Assembly: GCA_964346275.1 (NCBI GenBank)
Contig: CAYFUR010000101.1
Location: 1-13,542, forward strand
From: CAYFUR01 sp964346275
Lineage (GTDB): Bacteria > Sumerlaeota > Sumerlaeia > SLMS01
Reading direction: 5' to 3'
Length of the DNA stretch: 13,542 nucleotides
Shown: one piece after another, positions 6,701-13,114 of the stretch
How the letters are laid out: each line of letters opens with the position of its first letter
Position numbering within the stretch: position 1 is the first letter of the stretch
Notes under the pieces: generated by a model
The model's database searches: none
What the model was told of the DNA's origin: nothing
What the model saw: the letters and a program-made list of their open reading frames with translations, nothing else
Made by a program: the position numbers and the translations under genes

Positions 6701-7978
6701 TCACCCCCTTGAAATCGTCTGGGCGCGGTCGGGGCCGACGCTGACCCGGTTGATGCGGGTGCCGATCAGCTCTTCGAGGCGGGCAATGTAATTCCGCGCG
6801 GCCTCCGGCAATTGCGATGCGTCGCGCACCTTGGTCAGGTCCGTCTTCCATCCCGGCAGCGTTTCATAGACGGGCCGGGCGGCCTTGAGCTGCACTAGGT
6901 CGAAGGGAAGCCGCGTCACTCGGCCCGCGGGCGTGTCGTAAGCGGTGCAGACGGGGATTTCTTCAAAGGGACTGAGCACGTCGAGCTTGGTGAGGGTCAG
7001 GTCGGTGGTGCCGGAGATCTGGGCGGAGCGGCGTACCGCCGGGGCGTCGAACCAGCCACAGCGGCGCGGGCGGCCGGTGGTGGCGCCGAACTCTCCCCCT
7101 TCGCTGCGGAGTTTCTCGCCCATTTCATCGGTCAGTTCCGTGGGCATGGGCCCTTCGCCAACGCGGGTTGTATAGGCTTTGACGATTCCGGTGACGCCGG
7201 AGATGTGGCGGGGGCTGAGCCCCAGGCCCGTACAGGCGCCTCCGGGCGATGGATTGGAGGAGGTCACAAAGGGATAGGTGCCAAAATCGAGGTCGAGCAA
7301 AACGCCCTGGGCGCCTTCAGCGAGGATGGATTTCCCGGCGCTGGCGGCGTCGTTCAGGAAGGTGACCGTATCGGTGATGATCGGTTTGAGGCGCTGGCCC
7401 CAGTGAAGGAGTTGTTCGAGGGACTCTTCGGCTTCCAGGGGCGGTTCGTCGAAGAGCTTGGTGAGGACGTCATTACAGTATGCGGCGAACTCGCGGTAGC
7501 GCTCGACAAAGTGATCCTTGTCGCGCAGGTCGCAGGCGCGGAGCCCCCGGCGGGCGGCTTTTTCCGAGTAGGCGTTGCCGATGCCGCGGCCGGTGGTTCC
7601 GATCTTCCCCTTGCCGAGGGATTTTTCCCGGGCGCGATCAAGGGCCCCGTGCTGGGGCAGGATCAGGTGGGCCTGCTCGGCGATGAGCAGCCTGTTCATG
7701 GGGTTCAGGCCGGCCGCTTCCGCCTCGTCAATTTCCTGGCCCAGGCCCATAATGTCGACCACGACACCGTTTCCAATCACGCTGGTGACGCCTTGGTGGA
7801 GAATCCCGGTGGGCAGTAGATGCAGAACGAATTTGCGATCACCAATGACCACGGTATGGCCGGCGTTGTTGCCTCCCTGATAGCGCGCAACGATGTCGAC
7901 CTGGGACGACAAGACGTCGACGATCTTCCCTTTTCCTTCATCTCCCCACTGGCATCCGACGAGTACGGTGACTGGCAC
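6701..7978 (-). CDS. purA: Adenylosuccinate synthetase
   Basis: 425 residues (E. coli 432), catalysing IMP + aspartate + GTP to adenylosuccinate, the first committed step to AMP. The GTP-binding N-terminus GCQWGDEGKGK is at 8-18 with the catalytic acid Asp13; GGNNAGHT at 35-42 supplies His41. IGTTGRGIGNAYSEKAARRGLR (126-147) is typical, and TTGRPRRCGWFDAPAVRRS lies in the C-terminal half. The end reads VSVGPDRAQTISRG. The start is the GTG at 7978, giving MPVTVLVGCQWGD; AGGAA lies 8-12 bases upstream. The frame extends about 38 codons further up, but that sequence is unrelated to PurA and includes a perfect palindrome, so it is leader. It begins after a strong terminator and is followed by the IVP gene and dgt. 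Confidence 0.97.
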   Translation of the reverse strand: MPVTVLVGCQWGDEGKGKIVDVLSSQVDIVARYQGGNNAGHTVVIGDRKFVLHLLPTGILHQGVTSVIGNGVVVDIMGLGQEIDEAEAAGLNPMNRLLIAEQAHLILPQHGALDRAREKSLGKGKIGTTGRGIGNAYSEKAARRGLRACDLRDKDHFVERYREFAAYCNDVLTKLFDEPPLEAEESLEQLLHWGQRLKPIITDTVTFLNDAASAGKSILAEGAQGVLLDLDFGTYPFVTSSNPSPGGACTGLGLSPRHISGVTGIVKAYTTRVGEGPMPTELTDEMGEKLRSEGGEFGATTGRPRRCGWFDAPAVRRSAQISGTTDLTLTKLDVLSPFEEIPVCTAYDTPAGRVTRLPFDLVQLKAARPVYETLPGWKTDLTKVRDASQLPEAARNYIARLEELIGTRINRVSVGPDRAQTISRG

Positions 7979-8004
7979 GAAGGTGTTCCTTTCTTGAACG
8001 AGTC

Positions 8005-8022
8005 TTGCAGCGATCGCTGCAA
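8005..8022. promoter_or_regulatory. 18-bp perfect palindrome in the purA leader
   Basis: TTGCAGCGATCGCTGCAA is its own reverse complement over all 18 bases and ends 27 bases upstream of the purA GTG. A site this long and symmetric is typical of a homodimeric repressor operator; in RNA it could also form a stem, though it has no natural loop. It does not match the E. coli PurR box. Its centre is GCGATCGC, the octamer abundant in cyanobacteria as HIP1; nothing else here suggests a cyanobacterium. Confidence 0.5.
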
Positions 8023-8093
8023 TGAATAGCCCCGGAGCGCGAAGCCTAATCTCCTGGCTACCGGTGACAACCCGATTCCGGCGCGGGCGCACG

Positions 8094-8129
8094 AAAAGTG
8101 ATGCCCCGGAGCAGGCTCCGGGGCATCAC
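8094..8129 (-). terminator. Strong Rho-independent terminator after the coiled-coil lipoprotein gene
   Basis: A 14-bp perfect stem (8098-8111 with 8116-8129) around the tetraloop CAGG. The minus-strand transcript continues with TTTT (8097-8094) directly after the stem. It is 30 nt beyond the stop of the lipoprotein gene (8159) and before purA, so it separates these two transcription units and implies a promoter for purA between 7979 and 8093. Confidence 0.88.
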
Positions 8130-8158
8130 ATTCAATCAAGGTTTTGAGAGGAAGCGGC

Positions 8159-8746
8159 TTACTTCTTATCGTCCTTCTGATCGCCCTTCTTGTCCTTCTT
8201 TTCCTCGTCGGAGAACGGCTCTTCCTCGTCCTCAAAGTCTTCGTCATCAAACCCGAGGTCTTCATCGTCCTCAAAATCTTCGAAGTCATCTTCGTCCTCG
8301 AAGTCGCTGCGCGAGCGCATGAGGCGGATGATGAAGTAAAGAATAACGATCACAGCAACGACGATCAGGAGCAGGCGAAGGAGGCTGCCGCCCGCTTCAT
8401 CTTGCGCGGGGGTGTTCGTGGGAATCGTGGTGCCCTGAGCGCCGGCCTGGCTCAGAGTCTGGCTGAGGCTGGAAACGGCCTGCTGCACGTCTTCCGCGTC
8501 CCGCTGCACCTGATACATCTCGTCGTTCAGGTCCTGGATCTTGCGGCGAATGGTCTGGGCATCCGAACTCAGGCTGGCAGCCTCGCTGTTAAGCTGCTGA
8601 ACCTGGCTCTGGAGATTGTTCACCAGCTCCTGTTGGTTCGCCGACAGGCTGTTCAGGCGCTGCTCGGTTTCGTTATTCCCTTCGCATCCCGCTGTCACCA
8701 GCATGAGAGTGATCAACAGGGCAGGAAGGAGTTTGAGCAATTTCAC
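8159..8746 (-). CDS. Lpp-like coiled-coil lipoprotein with C-terminal membrane helix and acidic tail
   Basis: 195 residues, unnamed. A lipoprotein signal (KLLKLLPALLITLMLVTAGC) ends at Cys21. Residues 27-100 are a Gln/Ser/Leu-rich heptad-like coiled coil; the part LSSDAQTIRRKIQDLNDEM (59-77) resembles the repeat style of Braun's lipoprotein. A Thr/Pro/Gly linker (101-120) leads to a strong membrane segment SLLRLLLIVVAVIVILYFII (121-140), followed by RLMRSRS. The tail (148-182) is almost all Asp/Glu/Phe and ends in a Lys-rich stretch. Basic residues after the helix favour a cytoplasmic tail. The combination of a lipid anchor and a second membrane span is unusual. The start is a GTG at 8746 with GGAGG seven bases upstream. 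It is a single-gene unit closed by a strong terminator. Function unknown; envelope tethering or sensing is speculation. Confidence 0.85.
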   Translation of the reverse strand: MKLLKLLPALLITLMLVTAGCEGNNETEQRLNSLSANQQELVNNLQSQVQQLNSEAASLSSDAQTIRRKIQDLNDEMYQVQRDAEDVQQAVSSLSQTLSQAGAQGTTIPTNTPAQDEAGGSLLRLLLIVVAVIVILYFIIRLMRSRSDFEDEDDFEDFEDDEDLGFDDEDFEDEEEPFSDEEKKDKKGDQKDDKK

Positions 8747-8820
8747 AAGCTGTCCTCCAAAAAAGGATTCGTTTATGCCATCAAGGTCGATGGTTTATTG
8801 GGCCACATGCAATGCCCCTC

Positions 8821-8849
8821 ATGGCACCGCCAGGCCTTCTGGGTGTCAA
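8821..8849 (-). promoter_or_regulatory. Candidate promoter of the coiled-coil lipoprotein gene
   Basis: On the minus strand TTGACA (8849-8844) matches the sigma-70 -35 consensus exactly. Seventeen bases further, TGCCAT (8826-8821) matches the -10 consensus at only three of six positions. This would give a leader of roughly 70 nt. The -35 lies in a small inverted repeat GTCAA-6-TTGAC (8845-8860), which could be a regulator site. The weak -10 makes the call tentative; the trmD-to-lipoprotein gap of 152 bp has no other feature. Confidence 0.3.
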
Positions 8850-8898
8850 GCGGTTTTGACCCGCTGTTTAAGGCACTGCAAGCTCTCTCGTTACCCTG

Positions 8899-9969
8899 TC
8901 AATGCCTGTTGTCTGGAGCTTCCTGGATTTTCCGGATTTCATGCCAAAGATTCAAAACAAGGCGCCGCGCGGCGGGCCTGACGAAGTCGGGCAAGGCCCG
9001 GCCCTCAAGAAAGGCATGGGCCGCCTCGTCAATCTCCCGGCTCACGAGGTCGCGGTCCGCTTCCGTATTTTCCGTGCGCGCATCGCGGAATTCCGCGAAT
9101 CGAATCAAGTCGTGGACTCCGCGGGAGGCGTGGCGGGCCTCGGGCAGTTCGCGCCAGTTCTGCAATTGCAGGACGGAGCGATTCGCGAACAGAAGCGTTG
9201 ACGCTCCTTCGCGGCCTTCCCGCCAGACGGCGAAGGGTCGGCGGCGGCGGGCCAGGCGGCGGACCTGGGCGGGATAGAGAATCTGCTCCTCATGGAGATC
9301 TGGCCGGCGCTGGCGTGTTGTTTTCAGAGCCTGCTCCTCGCGCCATTGCTCGATGGCGGCATGATCGCCGGAGAGCAGCACATCGGGAACGCCATGGCCC
9401 TCGAATTCTTCCGGCCGTGTGTAGTGAGGCCCTTCCAGAAGGCCGTCCATGAAGGAGTCGTTTTGCGCCGAGGATTCGTTGCCCAGCACGCCGGGCAGGA
9501 GGCGCGCAACGGCATCCACGACCGCCATGGCGGGGATTTCCCCGCCGGTGAGGACGAAGTCGCCCAGGGAAACCTCTTCGTCCACCCGGCTATCGAGCAG
9601 GCGCTGATCGACGGCTTCATAATGTCCGCAGAGCAGGGCGAGGCCGGGCAGGAGGGCGAACTGGCGGGCCATGTCCTGGTCGAAGCGCCGGCCCCGGGGC
9701 GAGAGATAAACGGTGTAAGGCCTGCCGGGCTGTCCTGGAGGCCCGATGGTGTTGTCCATGGCATGAGCCAGCACATCGGGACGCAGCACCATCCCTCCCC
9801 CGCCTCCGTAGGGGGTCTCGTCGACGGTTTTGTGGCGGTCCTGGGCGTAGTCGCGAAAGTTGATGCGATCGATCTGGAGCCGGCCCGATTCCTGGGCCCG
9901 CTGGACAATCGAATCCCCGAGCGGCCCGTCGAACCAGGCGGGGAAGAGTGTATAAATGGTGATTTTCAT
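8899..9969 (-). CDS. trmD: tRNA (guanine(37)-N1)-methyltransferase with C-terminal extension
   Basis: Methylates N1 of G37 next to the anticodon in a subset of tRNAs, preventing +1 frameshifting. The N-terminal SPOUT domain is complete: MKITIYTLFP start, DETPYGGGGGMVL (50-62), YLSPRGRRFDQ (88-98), LCGHYEAVDQR (113-123), and the trefoil-knot stretch SLGDFVLTGGEIPAMAVVDAVARLLPGVLG (134-163). FMDGLLEGPHYTRP (173-186) includes Asp175, matching the catalytic Asp169 of E. coli, and Arg156 matches the paired Arg. The normal protein ends near residue 240 (HEEQILYPAQVRRL). Here about 115 extra residues follow: an Arg-rich junction and a helical, charged region without recognised motifs. The usual rpsP-rimM-rplS neighbours are absent; a 70-residue unknown gene lies 24 bp upstream. 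Function sure; role of the extension unknown. Confidence 0.95.
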   Translation of the reverse strand: MKITIYTLFPAWFDGPLGDSIVQRAQESGRLQIDRINFRDYAQDRHKTVDETPYGGGGGMVLRPDVLAHAMDNTIGPPGQPGRPYTVYLSPRGRRFDQDMARQFALLPGLALLCGHYEAVDQRLLDSRVDEEVSLGDFVLTGGEIPAMAVVDAVARLLPGVLGNESSAQNDSFMDGLLEGPHYTRPEEFEGHGVPDVLLSGDHAAIEQWREEQALKTTRQRRPDLHEEQILYPAQVRRLARRRRPFAVWREGREGASTLLFANRSVLQLQNWRELPEARHASRGVHDLIRFAEFRDARTENTEADRDLVSREIDEAAHAFLEGRALPDFVRPAARRLVLNLWHEIRKIQEAPDNRH

Positions 9970-9993
9970 GTCTTGGTTGAAGAGGACGGGGGC

Positions 9994-10206
9994 TCAGGAC
10001 TGCTTCATCTTGCGTTCCATCTTATTGATGGCTTTCTGCGCGTGGCCTGCTTCGCTTTCGAAAAAGGTTTTCCCGGCGAGAAAAAACTCGCGCTGGGAAC
10101 TCAGAAGATGGCGGGCGACCTGGGGGTCGAGCCTCTCGAGCCCACGGACATAGCGCATGAGAACCCTGGTTTTCAGGCGATTGGCGAGATGAACGGCGTC
10201 AAACAT
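9994..10206 (-). CDS. Small helical protein of unknown function upstream of trmD
   Basis: A 70-residue basic, predominantly helical protein (begins MFDAVHLANRLKTRVLMRYV, ends INKMERKMKQS) of no family I recognise. The start decision is good: GGGAGG lies nine bases before the ATG at 10206, whereas the ATG at 10215 directly abuts that motif and a GTG at 10242 has no ribosome-binding site. No signal peptide or membrane segment is seen, so it is probably cytoplasmic. It ends 24 bp before trmD on the same strand and is probably co-transcribed. An RNA-linked role is only a guess from the neighbour and the positive charge. Confidence 0.65.
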   Translation of the reverse strand: MFDAVHLANRLKTRVLMRYVRGLERLDPQVARHLLSSQREFFLAGKTFFESEAGHAQKAINKMERKMKQS

Positions 10207-10301
10207 GGGAAGCATCCTCCCTTCGAGGTCAAAATGAAACACGAGAGAGTGTAAGCGAAAAGCGGCTCATTTCGCCATGGAAATCCTTCTCACTCTTTTC
10301 T

Positions 10302-10799
10302 TTACTGGATGGAAACAAAGAAGCGAATCTGCTGGCGCGGGTTGTTATAGACAAGGCGCATTCCCGCGTAATTTCGTCCCGTTTTCATGGGCAGGCGGCG
10401 CACGCCGCGCTGGCCCGGCTTGAGGATCAGGGGGGTGAATTTCCGCAAGTCCGCCGTGGCGGGATTGATGAAAACCATGTCGTCGGGGTTGGCTCCGGTG
10501 ATGATCGCCAGGTCGGTGTGGGTGAGCGTGATTTCCTGCTGGCGCTGATTGTGCATGGAAACCACGAGGGCGTTGCCTTCCATGCGGGCGTGCAAGCCAA
10601 CATTCTGCTGATAGTTGGCGGGATCCTGGTAAGCGGCGGTGTCCCCTGCTATCACGGTGAATTCCGATGGATCCCCCAGATCGACGGCGGGTTCTTTTTC
10701 ATCGCCAGCGCATCCCGCAGCCAAAAGGCCCATGGCGGCAAGAACAAGAGCCGGGAGCGTGGAAACGAGGCGGCGGCGTTGAAAGCTGAGGGGGCTCAT
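10302..10799 (-). CDS. Lipoprotein translationally coupled to a Ser/Thr kinase
   Basis: 165 residues with a typical lipoprotein signal: basic QRRR, a hydrophobic core and LLAAGC, lipidated at Cys30. The mature part starts with an acidic linker (AGDEKEPAVDLGDPSE) and then a probable beta-rich domain of about 115 residues (e.g. GNALVVSMHNQRQQEITLTHTDLAIIT, MRLVYNNPRQQIRFFVSIQ). It resembles small immunoglobulin-like or DUF-type domains, but I cannot name a family. Its ATG overlaps the TGA of the kinase gene by four bases (ATGA), so expression is coupled. It may be an extracytoplasmic partner of the kinase; that is inferred from context only. Confidence 0.8.
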   Translation of the reverse strand: MSPLSFQRRRLVSTLPALVLAAMGLLAAGCAGDEKEPAVDLGDPSEFTVIAGDTAAYQDPANYQQNVGLHARMEGNALVVSMHNQRQQEITLTHTDLAIITGANPDDMVFINPATADLRKFTPLILKPGQRGVRRLPMKTGRNYAGMRLVYNNPRQQIRFFVSIQ

Positions 10800-12259
10800 C
10801 GTTCGTCTTGTTCCTGTCGCGCTTCCTCTTCGGCCTTGATGATCTCTGCCTGCTGCTGTTCGCGGAGTTCCTTGGCTGCCTGTTCCCGTTCCAGAGCGGG
10901 AGAGCGCGCCCCGGTGATCGAGCCATTGGTCTCGGCGGGAGGCGTGGAAGAGGGCACGGGGGAACGGGATTCATTCTGGCCGAGGAGGATCATGGCGGCG
11001 AAAATAGCCCCGCCGAACAAAGTCAACAGGATGGTGGCGATGAGCAGGGCCCGCTTCCAATTGCCGCCCTGAGCCTTCCTTGTAGAAGGGATTGCCGGTT
11101 GTTTGCCCGTTGCCGTTGAGGTTTCCAGTCCAGGGGAGGAGGATGTTCCCTTTACCGGGAGTTTTTTCTCGATCGTTTTCTTGCGGAATTTCGATGAGGT
11201 GGATCCCGTCTTTCGCCCACCGGTCGTGGAACTCCGCTTGGAAGCCGCATCGCCGCCAATCTTCTTCTCTTCTCCTGATTGCCCCGGCGCGGCCGGGCGA
11301 AAATCCACTCCGGTGTAAAGGGACGAGCCACTGCTGCTTGCGGTGCGGTAATCGAAAAGCCGGGAGATACTGACATTCTGGGTTTTCAGCGCGGCAAGCA
11401 ACTCGTCGCAGAACTCCTTGACCGTTGCGTATCGATCTTCCCGATTGGGAGCGAGTGCCTGAAAAATCACGGAATCGACGGGAACCGGAATGTCGCCGTT
11501 GACCTCCGAGGGAGCGGGGAACTCACCACTGGGCAGCGTGCGGGTCATCATTTTGTAGAAAGCGACGGCGAGGCTGTAGATATCGGCGCGATGATCGACG
11601 GTGGCGGGATCGCTGTTTTGCTCCGGCGCCATGTAGTAGGTTGTGCCGAGGGGATGGGAAGAGGAGGGGGACGCCTCTTCAACCCTGTCACCGCGCAAAA
11701 TATGGGCAATGCCGAAGTCGCCGATCTTGATCTGGCCTTCCGAGCTGACCAGGACGTTGGAAGGCTTGATGTCGCGATGAACGAAGCCCCGGCGATGGAT
11801 ATAGTCGAGGGCGTCGGAACAGGCGCTGATCACCGTCCGCCAGTCGGCCAGGCGTCGAACCGTATTCTGGATGATCTTTTTGTCGAGATCTTCGCCATCC
11901 ACGAATTCCATGACGAAGTAAAAAACTTCTCCCTCCGCTCCGCGATCGATGATGGTGACAACATTTGGATGAGAAAGTGTGGCAAGGGCGCCGGACTCGG
12001 CCTCGAAGCGTTCAACGAAGCTGGCATCGTGAGCGTATTTTGGATGGAGCGCCTTGATGGCAACGATCCGATTGAGGCTTTTCTGTCTGGCTCGATAAAC
12101 GATCGCCATCCCCCCCTCGCCGATCTGATCGAGAATCTCATAACTGTTCCCGATGACCTGGCCAGGGGTCAGATAAAACCGCAGATTTTTCTGTTCGGGG
12201 GGAGTCTGCACGTCGCGGGAGCCTCCCGCTTGATCATGATCCCCAGGTTTTGCGGTCAT
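10796..12259 (-). CDS. Hanks-type transmembrane serine/threonine protein kinase
   Basis: 487 residues. The kinase domain (about 40-300) has all core motifs: glycine loop IGEGGMAIVYRA (46-57), VAIK with Lys69, alpha-C Glu88 before LSHPNVV, catalytic HRDIKPSN (161-168, Asp163), DFG (181-183) and the activation-segment end YYMAPEQ (208-214). It is therefore expected to be active. A Ser/Thr/Lys-rich linker (305-400) that could hold autophosphorylation sites joins it to one membrane helix (404-427). The extracytoplasmic part is only about 60 residues: a Pro/Ser stretch and a charged Glu/Gln-rich helix, with no PASTA, WD40 or TPR domain. A cytoplasmic N-terminal kinase is implied. The ATG at 12259 lies beside AAGGA, with GGATGG further up. 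It is coupled to the following lipoprotein gene, so the pair may form one sensing unit; substrates unknown. Confidence 0.93.
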   Translation of the reverse strand: MTAKPGDHDQAGGSRDVQTPPEQKNLRFYLTPGQVIGNSYEILDQIGEGGMAIVYRARQKSLNRIVAIKALHPKYAHDASFVERFEAESGALATLSHPNVVTIIDRGAEGEVFYFVMEFVDGEDLDKKIIQNTVRRLADWRTVISACSDALDYIHRRGFVHRDIKPSNVLVSSEGQIKIGDFGIAHILRGDRVEEASPSSSHPLGTTYYMAPEQNSDPATVDHRADIYSLAVAFYKMMTRTLPSGEFPAPSEVNGDIPVPVDSVIFQALAPNREDRYATVKEFCDELLAALKTQNVSISRLFDYRTASSSGSSLYTGVDFRPAAPGQSGEEKKIGGDAASKRSSTTGGRKTGSTSSKFRKKTIEKKLPVKGTSSSPGLETSTATGKQPAIPSTRKAQGGNWKRALLIATILLTLFGGAIFAAMILLGQNESRSPVPSSTPPAETNGSITGARSPALEREQAAKELREQQQAEIIKAEEEARQEQDER

Positions 12260-12582
12260 TCCTTAAGCCATCCAAGGCAAATAAACATCTTCTTCCACCT
12301 TGCGGTGAAGAAGTTGCCGGGCCGGAATTACGGCCTGCATTTTGGCTAACGGCCATCAAGCGCCTCAGGCAACTGCAAAGGTGGCATTTAGAAAGATTCT
12401 CCGAGGGCTGCGAGGTCAATCTCTGTTCTTTGTTTTTTTACGCCCAAACAAGGAAATCCCGGGAGCAACATTCGGTTTTTGTGACCCCCAGGGATTCGAA
12501 GGGGTTGCAGGCACCCAGGCTCTCCGGGCAAAATCAGTTGAAGATCAGGCGGGGCGAACCGATATGGGATAAACCAGAGACT
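12260..12582. other. Divergent intergenic region between the kinase and SRPBCC genes
   Basis: About 320 bp with no convincing gene, although a frame on plus stays open through it into the SRPBCC gene. It must hold promoters for both directions. I see a hairpin near the kinase (12289-12313) and T-rich tracts at 12420-12440, but no clear sigma-70 pair; the best plus-strand candidate (TTGCAG with CAAAAT 18 bases on, near 12504-12533) is weak. Composition is more AT-rich than the flanking genes, as expected of a regulatory region. Confidence 0.5.
12289..12313 (-). promoter_or_regulatory. Stable stem-loop in the kinase 5' region
   Basis: On the minus strand CTTCTTCACC and GGTGGAAGAAG pair over 10 bp with one bulged base around the loop GCAA, a GNRA tetraloop that is exceptionally stable in RNA. 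It is 30 nt upstream of the kinase start, so if transcribed it lies in the leader. No T-run follows on either strand, so it is not a terminator. It may stabilise or regulate the leader; function unproven. Confidence 0.4.
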
Positions 12583-13062
12583 TTGACCGACCCCCTTTTC
12601 CATGCCGAACATCGATTTGTCATCCAGGCACCGGCAGCCGATGTCTTCCATTATTACAGCGACCCCTGGAATGTTGCGGAAATGACTCCTTCCGAGCTGA
12701 ACCTGCGGGTCATCCGGGCCGATACGCCGCTGCGGCTAGGGTCAAAAGTTCTGTTTGCGATCCGGCCGCGAATGATTCCCTTTCAGATGCACTGGCTTTT
12801 ACAGGTCGTGGAGTATGAGCCGGAGAGGCGTTTTGCCGACCGCCTGGTGGATGGGCCGTTCCGCAATTGGGAACATCGCCATGAATTTCAGCCGCTGGAG
12901 AACGGAGCGACGGAAGTCGTTGATTATCTTGAATTTGGCGGGCTCCATCCTCTGATCAGGCGGTTTGTCGGAAAAAACTTCGTACGGCGCAAGCTGGAGG
13001 AAATCTTCTCGCACCGGGAACAAGTCCTGCGCAAGAAGCTGGAAATCATGGGCGATGAATAA
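12583..13062 (+). CDS. SRPBCC-family ligand-binding protein (YfcH-type N-terminal domain)
   Basis: A START/SRPBCC fold protein of about 160 residues, a helix-grip domain that binds hydrophobic ligands. It has the pattern of the stand-alone domain found fused to TIGR01777 epimerases: FVIQAPAADVFHYYSDPWNVAEMTP near the start, IPFQMHWLLQV, the hallmark GPFRNWEHRHEFQPLENGATEVVDYLEF, and FVRRKLEEIFSHRE near the end. No epimerase part follows. The start is uncertain: no in-frame ATG precedes the domain, and the TTG at 12583 (GAG four bases upstream) is my choice, with a TTG at 12538 as alternative. It is transcribed away from the kinase. The ligand cannot be predicted; a terminator-like hairpin lies over its stop. 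Confidence 0.85.
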   Translation: MTDPLFHAEHRFVIQAPAADVFHYYSDPWNVAEMTPSELNLRVIRADTPLRLGSKVLFAIRPRMIPFQMHWLLQVVEYEPERRFADRLVDGPFRNWEHRHEFQPLENGATEVVDYLEFGGLHPLIRRFVGKNFVRRKLEEIFSHREQVLRKKLEIMGDE

Positions 13063-13087
13063 GCCGTTCATCGCCAGACCCATTTTT
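13051..13087 (+). terminator. Probable Rho-independent terminator after the SRPBCC gene
   Basis: GGCGATGAA (13051-13059) and TTCATCGCC (13067-13075) form a perfect 9-bp stem around TAAGCCG, which includes the stop codon. Five Ts (13083-13087) follow after seven bases. The distance of the T-run is somewhat long, so the efficiency is uncertain. It would separate the SRPBCC gene from the PilZ gene starting 28 bp later. Confidence 0.55.
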
Positions 13088-13114
13088 CTGAACTCCTGCA
13101 TTCTTTAAGAGTCT

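Noticed and set aside
12481..12540. GGGATTCGAAGGGG, reminiscent of a tRNA T-loop
   Set aside because: No matching acceptor stem, anticodon arm or D arm could be assembled around it.
12388..12651. Minus-strand 87-codon frame in the kinase-SRPBCC intergenic region
   Set aside because: No ribosome-binding site or recognisable domain, and it overlaps the start of the SRPBCC gene on the other strand.
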